NCBI GenBank assembly: GCA_022059125.1
Contig: JAEUWY010000004.1
Coordinates: 3,658,001 to 3,722,000 of the forward strand
From: Corynespora cassiicola
Lineage: Eukaryota > Ascomycota > Dothideomycetes > Pleosporales > Corynesporascaceae
Direction: 5' to 3'
DNA length: 64,000 nucleotides
In this document: positions 1 through 10,637 of the stretch, in pieces
Position numbering within the stretch: position 1 is the first letter of the stretch
Layout of the letters: each line of letters starts with the position of its first letter
Made by a program: the position numbers and the translations under genes
The notes under the pieces: model-generated
Databases searched by the model: none
Told to the model about the DNA's origin: nothing
What the model saw: only the letters and a program-made list of their open reading frames with translations

Positions 1-1137
1 CTTTTCGACATGGCAAGTGGAAAACTCAAGAATCAGATTACCAAGGGAGAGTGGGTCGTGCGTGAGGTTGATTATGTTGACGAAGAGGCACGGCAAATCT
101 GGATCAAGGTGTTTGGTGCTGTGCCTGGACAAGACCCCTATTACGCTCATCTTGCGCGCGTCAATTTTGACGGCACAGACTTCAAGATTTTGACCGAGGG
201 CGACGGTTCACACTACTGGTACTTCAGCCCAGATCGCAAAACCTTCACCGATACTTGGTCCCGCATGGACATGGCCGCAAAGACTGTCCAGCGAGACGCC
301 GAGACTGGAGAGCCGATCGATGAGGTCTTCGAAGGAGACCTTAGTTGGTTGTCCTGGCCAGTCCCCGAGCGATTCTCGACGACAGGCAGGGACAACTTGA
401 CTGAAATCTACGGTTTGATTTTCCGCCCCGTGGACATGGACAACAGCACGAAGTACCCTGTCGTCGAAAGAATTTACGCGGGGCCCCATAACTTTTTCGT
501 GCCAAAGGAGTTCATGACGGATACCGAGGCGCATCAACTCGCTAACCAGGGTTTCATCGTCGTTCTCATCGACGGAATGGGTACCAACTGGCGCTCTAAA
601 GCCTTCCACGATGTCTGCTGGAAGAACCTCAAAGACGCCGGGTTCCCCGATCGCATCGCTTGGATGAGGGCTGCCGCTTCTACGCGCCCTTGGATGGATA
701 TCAGCCGTGTTGGTGTATATGGCGGTTCTGCGGGTGGTCAAAACGCCATGGGTGCTCTTCTCTTCCATAACGACTTCTACAGCGTCGCAGTCGCAGATTG
801 CGGATGCCACGACAACCGCATGGACAAGGTTTGGTGGAACGAGCAGTGGATGGGGTATCCTGTTGATAAGAGCTATGAGGATAGCTCGAACACTGTGAAT
901 GCAGGCAAATTAGAAGGTAGCCTGATGCTTGTCGTCGGAGAGTTGGATACAAACGTGGATCCTGCAAGCACGATGCAGGTTGTCAACGCACTCAATATTG
1001 CGGAGAAGGACTACGACTTTTTGTTCATGCCGGGAGGTGAACATGGTGTTGGAAGCTATAACCCTTACGCTGCGAGGAGGTCAAGACAATTTCTGTGGAG
1101 GAAGTTGAAGGGCACGGAGCCGCCGAAGGACTTGTGA
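1..1137 (+). CDS. S9 family serine peptidase (dipeptidyl/prolyl peptidase), C-terminal part
   Basis: Reading frame 1 is open from the first base of the window, so the gene starts upstream and only the last 378 codons are visible. The first in-window ATG (base 10) is internal. The visible part covers the end of the beta-propeller and the alpha/beta-hydrolase catalytic domain of the S9 (DPP IV / prolyl oligopeptidase) family. The nucleophile motif GGSAGG puts the catalytic Ser at codon 727-729. The Asp is probably at 946-948 in GELDTNV, and the His at 1042-1044 in GGEHGVG, in the right order for the Ser-Asp-His triad. The family removes dipeptides or short peptides from N-termini, often after proline. 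Secreted, vacuolar or cytosolic location cannot be judged without the N-terminus. Family assignment is firm; the subfamily is inference. Confidence 0.9.
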   Translation, partial: LFDMASGKLKNQITKGEWVVREVDYVDEEARQIWIKVFGAVPGQDPYYAHLARVNFDGTDFKILTEGDGSHYWYFSPDRKTFTDTWSRMDMAAKTVQRDAETGEPIDEVFEGDLSWLSWPVPERFSTTGRDNLTEIYGLIFRPVDMDNSTKYPVVERIYAGPHNFFVPKEFMTDTEAHQLANQGFIVVLIDGMGTNWRSKAFHDVCWKNLKDAGFPDRIAWMRAAASTRPWMDISRVGVYGGSAGGQNAMGALLFHNDFYSVAVADCGCHDNRMDKVWWNEQWMGYPVDKSYEDSSNTVNAGKLEGSLMLVVGELDTNVDPASTMQVVNALNIAEKDYDFLFMPGGEHGVGSYNPYAARRSRQFLWRKLKGTEPPKDL

Positions 1138-1611
1138 AAGCGATATCCACCACAATGTGCTTCTATCCAATTTAATTCTGAGCTTCTTGTAAATATTATA
1201 ATTCCATTCTGTTTTGCCTCTTCACTATCCGAAAGCATAAAATACTCATTGAAATACCGTGAACTTGTAAATATTGGCCCAACATGTCTTCGCTGCTAAC
1301 CTCTCAGGCAATCGCAAAGCATAAGTCCCCTGTACCTCTCTCGCATACCCGATTCTACCACACCGAGCAAAGACCGACATCTCTTTCGAAAGACCGATTT
1401 CTGCTTCTCGTACTCGTACCTTAACCCGTATTTCCGCGAATTATATACGCGGCTAGGGGAAGCTAATATAATGCACGTTTTGCATACCACAGATAATTTC
1501 ACGTCGCGTGCCCTTTTGTTTTTAAAGATAGAGGTCAAGCTAGAGAACGGAGATTAGAAAGAGGCAGAGTTGCAGATAGATATATAGATAGCGGCAAGTC
1601 TACGGAAGAAG
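1138..1611. other. Intergenic, 3' flank of the peptidase gene passing into AT-rich repeat block
   Basis: No gene seen. Base composition falls to AT-rich soon after the peptidase stop. A minus-strand open frame at 1296-1538 has no recognisable content. Confidence 0.5.
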
Positions 1612-2028
1612 ATGGAGTTAGCGAAAAAAGCTTTTTCTGAGGTTCCGGTATCTAAAAATAATGCTGTATCTAGCTCTAGAGTCAAGCATAGTTTTAGTCA
1701 GACACGGGAACACGGGGCTAGCGTAGATCTCCCTTTTAACACAGCTTTTTTTGAACCCGCTCTTGCCATCGTCGGCCATGAATATAGAATTTACTATGCC
1801 TATCTGTCTTCTGCTAATAGAGACATCATAATTTTCAGACTAGACGAAAAGTTTACGAACTTATTAACGCGCTCCGTTCAGGGCATCTTCAAACTTATTA
1901 GCTTTTATGCTACTATCTTAAAGTATGGATATGAAACAGAATCGGACGGTGAGCAAGAATTGGAGGAAGGGCTATGGGATAACTATCTGGGGAAAGTTAT
2001 TAAGGTGCTCGGTAGAGAGACTTACTGA
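1612..2028 (+). pseudogene. Possible fragment of a fungal PD-(D/E)XK nuclease-like protein
   Basis: A 138-codon frame in AT-rich DNA. The central part (PALAIVGHEYRIYYAYL, then about 20 residues later TRSVQGIFKLI) resembles, from memory of the family, the C-terminal half of the fungal PD-(D/E)XK nuclease-like domain. There a 'vxGHxw' strand, a central beta hairpin and a 'stxsxxGifki' helix follow each other. The nuclease residues themselves would lie upstream and are not seen, so this would be a partial or decayed copy. It is next to a mutated transposon and has no clear upstream exons. It could also be a chance open frame; confidence is low. Confidence 0.3.
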
Positions 2029-2937
2029 TGAGGTAACAAAGGACGCCAGGATTTAGTTAAAACCGTGTAAGCAAGGAGTATTATAAACTATTATATTAAC
2101 TTTGGAAGCTTTACTGGTAAGTTTTGGCTAACTTAGATCTAGCGGCGACTAATCTTGTTAGAATATGGGATGGGTCGTTGCCTAGCGCTATAATTCATCG
2201 ACACGATATATCTGTGGATGATATCGCGATAAGTATTGGTGAAGACTAAGGTTTCTGAAGTACTAAGCACAATTTTATGCATGACTAGGTCTTCTGCTCT
2301 TCAATGCCCTAGATCTGGATCTGTGAGAACAGACTTAACTTGTTAAGGAGGGATGCCTACTACAGCTCCTAAAATCACGAGTCAACGCAACCGCACAGAG
2401 AAATAGAAAGGTTGTGGTGGATGTGGATTACAGGCTTACAGCAAGGGTGAAGAGTGAATGATAATACTATGCAACACGCTTACGTTCTGCATGCGAGGAT
2501 TGAATTAAGTGATCTTCGAAGAGTGCCGGCTCTACTCACTCATTGTCTGTTCTTCAGCAGATGTATAGAGACTTTAACAAAAAGAATACTTTCTGATTTG
2601 ATTAAGCTAGAGTGGTTTAACTATACTAGTCCAGTGTAGGGATACGAGTTTTTTGCCTGGCTTTATTTGTGATTATCTCTAAATAGTTAAAAAAACATTC
2701 GCTTATACAGTTGAGATTGGTATGATAGAAAAAGGGCTTAGTTTTTGAGGGGTGCGATCTGCTCACTACTAAATGCTGGATTTTGATGGTAACGACACCC
2801 GTTTTTATAGACGTTAAAACGTACAGCAGCGCGTCGCAGGGTTAAAGAAAGATATTTTTTTAAGTGTTTTAAAGGGCTTGAAGAGTTTTGTCTTCACGAA
2901 TAATTGATAGCCACTTCTGGTGTACCGGCATTGATAA
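2029..2937. other. AT-rich spacer left of the transposon
   Basis: No supportable gene. The 61-codon frame at 2454-2639 has no family signal. Composition resembles the rest of the 1.1-5.7 kb block, so older repeat remains are likely but none can be named. Confidence 0.4.
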
Positions 2938-2939
2938 TA

Positions 2940-3019
2940 ACGTGTTCGGCAAGCGAGTGAGACAGACAAGCGAGTGAGACAGACAAGCGAGTGAGACAGC
3001 CCCACCGCGCGTCGCGTAC
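2940..3019 (+). repeat. Left terminal inverted repeat, with three 17-bp tandem units
   Basis: 80-bp arm. After ACGTGTTCGGC it contains three copies of the unit aagcgagtgagacagac (the last one running into the GC-rich inner part ccccaccgcgcgtcgcgtac). It pairs with 4755-4817 except for one extra 17-bp unit. Confidence 0.9.
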
Positions 3020-3049
3020 ATAAACAGCTCTAATAAGTTATAAAATAAA

Positions 3050-4730
3050 AAATAAAAGCTAATAAAATTGCTATTAAGATTTTACGCGCTTTGCGTACGT
3101 ATAAGCAGTATATTTAAGCGACTAGCATATACTACACTTAGATAGTGCACGCTTTTAAGGTTGAGTATGCGCTGTACAAATCTCGCTCTGCAGAGCTTTC
3201 TTCTGGATTTACTCTACTACTACACTGTTCTGTACTGTCTTCTAGCTTTTCTGAATAGTTAATATACTTTTTTCTGCTATAGTCGTACGACGTGCTGTCT
3301 GTTTACGTTTTTAACGTACGTTTTCAGCTTAAAGCGCAGTATTTTTAATTTTAAGAATTACTTTCTTATATATAACTTTTTTAAAGCTTTTTAATAACTG
3401 TTGAAATGCGCGATTTGTTAGTAACCGAAAAAAGTTCGTATAAAGCTTTTATTACTCTTAAATATACTTTACCTAACGCTTTATCTTAATAAAAGTGTGA
3501 GATGTTTTTAACTTTTACTTAGACTTTTCTGTATGTATAGAACTCGGTGTTTATATAATAGAATTTAAGCGCTAAAAAATCTGTTCTAAGTTATACAGAA
3601 CTAGCCTAATAGCTTAAAAACTACTCTAGATATTTTTTATTATAATAGCTACTGTATACGCCGTATAGTATGCTTTAAAAAACTTTTTTTTTGTAATGTG
3701 GTTTATACTAAGCTTTATCTTTTTTTTAACCTCTTTGCTGTACAACGCTTTTAAAAAACTAAAACAGCTTATATCTAGCGGCTGAAGCAGATAAAAAGAA
3801 TAAAAAAGTAGATAAAAAGTAAAAATACTATTCTGTTTGCAGAACTCTTTAAACCGGCTAAAATAGTAGCTTCTATGCCCGTCTATAATAAGAAGGCGCA
3901 TTATTCTTTTCGTACAAGCTTTTATGTGCCTATTAAAGTGTTATATCTATTTATATCTAATCTAATCGTCTGTTTAGCCGTTTTTACTAACTGTAATTAT
4001 TTAGTTATACAGTAGATTACAGTTTATGTACTAGATTACTTAGTAAAGCTTTGCTGCAAGAATAATAAAAAGCGGAACTTTCTACTTTTAAGTGTTAACT
4101 CTGTATATAATAGTAACCTATTCGCAGTTTCTAGGCTAAATAGTTTTTATACAACTTTTCTGTTCTGCTTTTATAATAACTTTTAAAGTCGCGATAACAT
4201 TTATCTAAAAGCTAGTTTTATTAAAGTTGTATATATTATTTTTAAGTATTCTATACTTTACGATTATATTTCGTATAAGGTTAAACTACGTTTAGATAAT
4301 AGTAGGATTTTTATATACTGCTTACTAGTAGTTGTACTTGCAATTATAAGTTATATAAAGTATTTTCTAGTAATTAATAAAGTTTTTAACCTACTTTTAG
4401 CTGATAACTTAGAGTTAAGAATTATTACGCGTTTAGAGAATAAAATTAGTAGTTTTTTATATAACTGAGATTTAGAAAGGAAATCTTCGCGTAATAAGAT
4501 TAAAAATACGCTAAAAAAGAACTTTTTTTTTAGTAGCTGTAAGTTTACACGTTGCTGGGCAAAAGTTGCGTTTTAGAAGAGTACTATAATAGCGGCGCGT
4601 AAGAGTTGCGTGAGATACGTTATACGATTAAGCTGCTTAACAGAGGCTTTTAAATAAACCTAAATTATATGTTTGAATAGCTAAAGTAAGTCTGCCTTCT
4701 TTTGTAGACTGAGGGGATAAAGATATGTTA
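3050..4730 (-). pseudogene. Decayed DDE_1 (Fot1/pogo) transposase
   Basis: The clearest part is an open stretch on the minus strand at 3626-3901. It carries the catalytic-core motif LLIIDGHRSY, then LLQPLDISCF, then INHITKKKF, the standard order in Fot1/pogo transposases (the Asp of IDGH is a DDE residue). Just downstream (3500-3625) the C-terminal part, of the type 'I..F..aGLvP.npe.vl..L', is still readable but broken by several TAG/TAA stops. Upstream, at about 4380-4700, there are remains that resemble the N-terminal DNA-binding and CENP-B-like region. Stops at positions expected to be Gln or Trp codons fit C-to-T RIP changes. Limits are approximate. Confidence 0.8.
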
Positions 4731-4754
4731 TGTTATTGTGGTTAAAGGGTGCTC

Positions 4755-4817
4755 GTACGCGACGCGCGGTGGGGCTGTCTCACTCGCTTGTCTGTCTCAC
4801 TCGCTTGCCGAACACGT
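4755..4817 (-). repeat. Right terminal inverted repeat, with two 17-bp tandem units
   Basis: 63-bp arm, the reverse complement of the left arm but with two instead of three copies of the 17-bp unit. The 17-base length difference equals exactly one unit. Confidence 0.9.
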
Positions 4818-4819
4818 TA

Positions 4820-5733
4820 AAGTACAATGATAAGGTCTTGGCAAAAGTGCGCTGCTCGCTTATTGCGCCCCCCCCCTGGACAAACCTACTAGCTTCTAAT
4901 AGCAAAGTCATCTCTCACCGGCGCTTATTTCGGGGTTCCTTGTTGGTCTCAGGCTGAACTGGTGTCATTTTTCCGGATTTCCGGTGGTAAATGTGCTGGT
5001 CGCCTGTCAAATGAATGAATATGCCTTGGGCGGACGTGGCGTGAATTTCCAAGAAGCTTCGTTCAGGCATTCATGCATAGTGGGGGCGCCCGGATACCAG
5101 CATGCCAAGCGACTTTGTTTACAGCTGGCACCAACAGAATAGCGGCGTGGCTTGCATTTGGATTGCTTTTTTCGGATCGTGATTGGTGGGCTGGCCCCAG
5201 ATGACCAGTCGTTTTTCGAAGTTTGCCTTGCCAGGCAAACTTGCGCCTCACGGTTGGCAACGTGGTTCCTATCCCAGGCAGGCGTACACTCATGAAATTA
5301 CAATCTACCATGTGATCCACCAAAGAATATAGGGTTGCTATACCGTGAAATATCTAGTGCGATCGTTCAATGACTACTGTATCGTCATTGACCAGCAGAT
5401 TTGGGGTAAAGGAGCTTTGGAACTCTTGATACAAGATGAAATGAAATCAATTAGATTATTAATGAGTGATACCGTGTACGATATTGATCGGGATTGAAAA
5501 TCTGACCATTATAGAAATACAAAAGGGTATTCGCTTCTAGTCGCATAGCCGCTACCAGCCCTGATAGCATGCCCAATGCAACTATCCGCCGTCTAATTCC
5601 CACATGTAGGCCCAAAATCAAACACCACAACGCCAGTACAGCCTGAAGAAAAAGAAAAGAGAAACCCAAGAAACACAGAAAGGAAATGTAAACAATATCC
5701 GAGCAACCCACACCGGATCCAAAACCGATAGAC
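4820..5733. other. Spacer right of the transposon
   Basis: No gene seen. Composition returns to normal at about 4860. A C9 homopolymer lies at about 4867-4875. The minus-strand frames at 5063-5323 and 5451-5711 show no family signal; the second overlaps the 3' flank of the VWA gene. Confidence 0.4.
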
Positions 5734-6722
5734 TTAAAGCTTTCTGAACTTGAGAAAATTGAACCTGGATGTTGAGAGCGGGCTATTGGAATTGCGTACA
5801 GGAGTCAAATCGTCATCATCTAGTCGCTTGTTGACACTACCAAGCACAGCTTTGAGTATTCCGTCTGCGTTTAGTGCCTGGCCTCCCCTCTTCCAGGGCA
5901 CGGTATCCACGATATCTCTCAAATTTCCGTCTACAGTTGACTTCTTTTTAAGGTTGTCGTCCAGTGTTTGGAGATGCGATGTGGCTCTTGGATCGTTGCC
6001 AACCTGGAAGAACTGGATCCCAACCTGGTGCGTGGGGGCCTTCAATTTGTCGAGCTTTTCGGCTACCCTGACAATAGCACTCTGATCATCATCTTGCGCT
6101 TCGCCGTCTGTAATGACGATGATATTGACGGGTTTTGTGCCATGGGGGTCTTCCGTGTAACAAGCCATATATGGGTCGAGAATGAAGCTGAGGCGCTTTC
6201 CGGTCAATGTTCCTCCATGAGGTTCGATTTGGGTGAAAATGTCCATGACATCGTTCTGATCTTTTACCTCTTGAAAAACATTTTTTTCGTTGATGAAATA
6301 GATGTCTATGCCGTCGTTGTCATATTTAGTACATATGGGTGAAATTGCACGGACTGCCTCATAAGCTTCTTGCCACCGGCTACCGCGCATAGAACCCGAA
6401 TCGTCAATCAGGAAGATGGTATCGAAGTTTTCAAGGAAAGCATATCTATTATCGGGATCGGCATCGGGCTTGTTCTTGACTTTATTAATTTGTTCTGAGG
6501 CGGGATTCGGGTCTTGGGGAGCATAAGCTGGTGGGGCATCTTTGGGCAAAGACAGCACTACGAATGGTCAGCATATAGATCATCCATTTCCATGTTGACA
6601 ATCTTACTTGGCCCAGGCGCTGTTTCGGTAGTCGATCTCTTGGAGTTGCTCTTGGAGCTGCTCCTGGAGCTGTTCCTGGAGAAGAAACGAGCCACGGGCG
6701 ATTTAGGTGGCTGGTCGGACAT
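5734..6722 (-). CDS. von Willebrand factor A domain protein
   Basis: Two exons, complement of 5734-6557 and 6608-6722, 312 residues. The 50-base intron starts GTAAGA, has a GCTGAC branch point and ends TAG. Splicing restores the frame and joins a Ser-rich N-terminus (RFFSRNSSRSSSKSNSKR) to a proline-rich stretch and the VWA domain (about residues 80-260). The MIDAS metal site is visible: DDSGSM near the domain start and TDGEAQDD further on. Fungal proteins of this layout are intracellular; the usual role of VWA is metal-dependent protein binding, and the partner is unknown. The start at 6722 (AAACATG) was chosen because the sequence beyond it looks like leader. An in-frame ATG at 6824 has a strong CACCATGG context and would add 34 residues. 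Confidence 0.85.
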
Positions 6723-7610
6723 GTTTCTGAAAGAGGTGATGGTGGAAGAGAGATAGTGAGGGGGGGTGGCATGATGTATCCTAGGGGAGTAGTGGCAAGG
6801 TGGCAAGAATTGTGTTGGGTCCATGGTGAGTCAATGATTGTTTGCAACTTGGAAAGACTAAAGGCAGTGGCGTGACTCGCAACGGAAAGAGGACGTTTGC
6901 GAAAGATGAGTGGCACGGTTGCAAGGTTGGAGTGAAGCAGAGGCCTGGAATAATGGAATGGACAATAAAAAATCGATGCGAAATAATAGTTATGTATCAA
7001 ACCCCCTAGTCTGCCTTGTGGTAATAAAGCGACATGGGTAAAGCTCAAGCATGCCTCAGCCCAGCTACTCTGCAGTAACGCCTCCAAGGCATACCTTTTG
7101 CTGCGCCTCGTCATACTACTCCTTGATAAGGCTGCACAAGCGCAAGTGGCATGGCTAGGCGTAAACCAATCACCGTTGCTCAGCTGTGGCGGTGCCGCGG
7201 TGAACTCCTGCTCGTGCTAGAGAAGCGAACCACTACCACGGGTGAACCATTTCCTAATGCGCGTGGCGCACCCAGTGAAGCAAGCCCCAATAATTTGTCT
7301 ACCTTTCCAGTCTCTGGCAGTCTCGAGGCTTTCCTGGAGGCAAACTTTGGATTCGAGATGCTAATCACCGAAATCTAGACAGTCATATGCACCCAAATGC
7401 TCTTGCGCGATGGGGCTGAGGAGCAGAGTCACAAGTCCGACGCTCATGGAACGCCCGTTCATTGTCAAGGCAGATATAAGGCAGAAGACAAGGCATGAAC
7501 TGACCAGGCCCTGGAACAAGGCCGCATATGGGGCCCGCTGCCGGTCTCGAAACAAGCTTCGAGGTTGCAGACTAGTCATTGTCACTGTGTTTCGCCCGCT
7601 GACAGATCTT
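6723..7610. other. Intergenic
   Basis: Upstream region of the VWA gene and 3' flank of the BTB gene. Short overlapping frames on both strands (for example 7151-7378, 7361-7585) have no family signal. No repeat seen. Confidence 0.5.
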
Positions 7611-8953
7611 TCAATAGACGACGTTAGCCGTCCAATTCCTCTCTGTGGCTATGAACATATCTCTGACGAAAATGTGCCTATCAAGGCAATCCCCAGTCGC
7701 CTTGGCTGAGCGTTCCTTTCGAGAAGATGATGTCGCTAGGCTACGTCCTCCGGTCAAACTTCGTGGGTTTGCCCACAAGACCGGTCGTTTTGCTGTTGAC
7801 CAGGCATAGGTCGACCGATGAACACTCCAGCATTCGGCACAGATACCGATATCCAGAGCCCCTGTGTCTAGGCTGAGCTGGCTCTGAAGCATGTCAAGCA
7901 AAGGTATGAGCCGCACTCGAATACCACAGTGGTTGTGATTGCGGTCAATCTGATACGGCGAACATTGACGGAGAGACTCTAGAAGCCGTTCAATGTCTCC
8001 GCTGTAATAAGCTGGTTCTGAGTTGTCGTATATAGTTCCCTGTAATCGAAGGGTCCCCAACTTTGTGGCGAAAAACCTAATCATTTCACCAAGCTGGAAA
8101 GAGTCACACTGTACAGAGTTGTCGTAGCCCAGCTTGCACTGCCGGCCTCCTGACGCATACAATGTCAAAAAATGCGACTGCAGTGAGTTGAGAGTCTCTA
8201 GGATGTACTCTCTGCGATGAATCATTTCATCTATTGACTGTCAGCTTGTGCTTGGTTCAGCGCCGGGCTGGACCCACCCTCTATGCCATTCGGAATATCC
8301 CACCATAAAGCTTTTGTGTGGTCCTCTTCAACGCCGGGCTGCCACCTGACCGAGTCACGTATGATGAGATACTTGGAATACCTCGTCACCCAGACCGGAT
8401 GATCCAGCAGCAGCCCGATCAAAAGCTTCTGTCGCGCTCTCTCTTCCGTCAACGCTGGACTTGGTCTACCCCGCGCCTTTGAATCAATGACCTGAACGAA
8501 CTTCTTCCTCTGGATGTATTTCGAAAGACAAGATACCGCATCGAAGCGGTCGGCGGCAACGGCAAGATTCGCGAGATTCGCTACAGGAGGGCTTGCAACG
8601 GCAAGATCGAGGTTGTGAAGAGCACGCAGGAAGTCTGCGGTGAGGTTCTGGATAGAAGAACCTTTAGATATGGAGATCCTGCCTACATGCACGATGGATA
8701 TCCTTGGAAGGGCATCCGCCGGAGCATCTGCAATGTTTGAGTGTCCCGCAAGCTTCAAGGCTTCAAGCGCTGCTGACAGTGTTTTCCCCTCGCTGAACCG
8801 ATCGCTCAGCAAATTTTCAAAGTATCGCGAATTTTGCTGTAGGGCCGCTGAGTCGACTCGGTAGGAAAATTGCGTGCCACCTTCTTCCTGGCACACATCC
8901 AGGATCAGATCGCCGCCGGGGGCTATGACTGTTGGGGGCTTGCCCTCAGGCAT
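7611..8953 (-). CDS. Fungal BTB/POZ-type domain protein
   Basis: Two exons, complement of 7611-8230 and 8278-8953, 431 residues. The 47-base intron has a GTGGGT donor, a GCTGAC branch point and a TAG acceptor. Joining gives NGIE-DEMIHRREYIL, the continuous sequence expected in this family. The N-terminal part (GDLILDVCQEEGG...FSYRVDSAAL...SRYFENLLSD) is the BTB-like dimerisation fold with the usual 'past ... YFxxLL' ending. It is followed by the alpha-helical region and a conserved cysteine-rich C-terminal part (CKLGYDNSVQCDSFQLGEM, then QIDRNHNHCGIR). This architecture is common in Pezizomycotina and has no assigned biochemical role. Start at 8953 chosen for its CACCATGCC context; in-frame starts at 8965 (weak context) and further upstream exist. 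Confidence 0.85.
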
Positions 8954-10637
8954 GGTGGAGATCATAGAATACCTTTGATGACTTGTCCGAGGCACACTTT
9001 CATCATGGGTATGGCCAAGCCATGCTGCTGGGGAGGGGACGGCGATGCGCTGTGTTGGAGAAGGTGGAATCCACGTTGGTAGGTCGGAAACGACCAAGGC
9101 TGAGTTGACACCGCCTCGACGTCATGAGCCAATGAGCGATCGCTTGGCTTTGTCAGCAGGGGTGCTGGCAATGCATCGAAACCTGGCGACAACGTCGTGA
9201 TGTGATGATTAATGAAAGATCCTGAGTTTTGCCCCTAGAGTATCGGGTGGCGATTTACCCATTAATTCATCAGCTATTCAAGTGGCGAATGCTCTCGACA
9301 AGAAATTGACTCTGCATGGAGGACGTGTCCACTTTGAGTGCACAACTGCACAAAACATTCATCAACTGCTAAAATCACACTGGTGACAGAAAGAATACGA
9401 TGGGGATAATTTCCAAATTTTATTCTATTCGACCGCCAAGCATGGGCAGCCTAGGCCCATTGAAATGTTCAGGGAGGTTCTTCAACACTCTGTTAGCACG
9501 ATTACCAAGGTAGGCTCACTATCCGAGCATGGGCCTTTTCTGAGGCCATGATCAGGAGTCCATATGACCAGCATCGGTGCCTACGGTGCATCACAAGCAT
9601 GAGTCGTCACAGGGTGGCCACTTCTGTTGCCACTGTGTCTGCCTGTTCAATCTCCCATGGGACAACCATTTCCAGTGTCAGGCTCTCTTCGTATACCAGT
9701 AACGTTGCACAAAAGCAAATTCTATTGACTAACCCATTACCCCATTACAGGAGTGTATATGGGGAAAACACCTCTTGACAGAAGAATGCCACTTGAAAAG
9801 AGTGTGTTAGCTATAGGCCTCACTAGCCTACAGGGGCGACTGGAACACAGCTTGAATTCACGTGAGCATTAAATCATGGAATCCAAGATACTGGTCGATA
9901 AATATATTGTTTCAACTATCTAATGAAGTGATTCCCCATCTCTCAAGCCTCCAATCGCCCTCCCGGAAATGCGGCGCGTTGCACCGCCCGTTGAAGGCCG
10001 AAGGGGATGGTGGCGCTGATTCGGACGACAATGACTCCTCCACCAGATACGCAAGCCATCTTTCCTCCTTCCTAGGCAGCGACGCTCGAGCTGGTGGTGT
10101 ACAGTTGCGAGCCAATAGCTCAAGCGCACATACACCCCAGCGTGCATCTAGCCGCCCGTCCAACACCGTTTTGCCCAATTCCACCGCGCAAGCGTAAGTC
10201 AGAGTCCTAGGGTTGAGCTTTGTTGGACCGATCCGGCATGCATCAAGCCAGCCCAGCCGAGCTAGCGGATGGATGCCTTCACTGTTACGAGCCCTCGCCC
10301 AATAGTTCCCACGCCTCTGACCTGGCTGCCAGAGTTCATCCGGGTCCGAATTTCAGTCAGCTGCCACACCATCACTGCTTCTGACGAAGTGGAGATGATT
10401 GCCTGGAAGATCCGCGCTCGTCATATGCGACGCATGGCAAAGCAATGGTTTGTTTGCATCTCTATTAACAGAAGCCTAGCGCTGCTCGTCAAAGATCCAG
10501 GCGTCAAGGTATGGTCTCCTGCAATAGGAATGTCATGAGCATGAGCATGAGCTGGTCTACACCGTAGTAGAGTGGAGCATAGGGGGAGAGTGGAGAGTGG
10601 AGAGTGGAGTGCATGTACAAGGCACGCGACATGGCCA
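8954..10637. other. Long intergenic region
   Basis: Nothing supportable in 1.7 kb. Frames at 9548-9778, 9862-10197 and 9912-10184 are short, overlap on opposite strands and lack family signals. A short GAGAGTG repeat lies at about 10588-10609. Confidence 0.5.

Larger units (their letters stand above)
2940..4817 (-). mobile_element. Fot1/pogo-type (Tc1/mariner superfamily) DNA transposon relic, 1878 bp
   Basis: The two ends are inverted copies of each other (2940-3019 and 4755-4817), starting ACGTGTTCGGC. The element is flanked by the dinucleotide TA on both sides (2938-2939 and 4818-4819), the target duplication of the Tc1/mariner superfamily. The interior encodes, on the minus strand, a heavily mutated DDE_1 transposase. 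A length of 1.88 kb matches Fot1-like elements. The interior is very AT-rich with many TpA steps and in-frame TAA/TAG stops, as expected from repeat-induced point mutation (RIP), while the ends stay GC-rich. It cannot encode active transposase. Superfamily assignment rests on TIRs, TA duplication and transposase motifs together. Confidence 0.9.

Noticed and set aside
2814..3005. 63-codon minus-strand frame
   Set aside because: It runs across the transposon's left terminal repeat; its repeated residues are the 17-bp units translated.
6723..6824. 34-residue extension of the VWA protein
   Set aside because: Possible by its start context, but the composition looks like leader sequence; kept only as an alternative.
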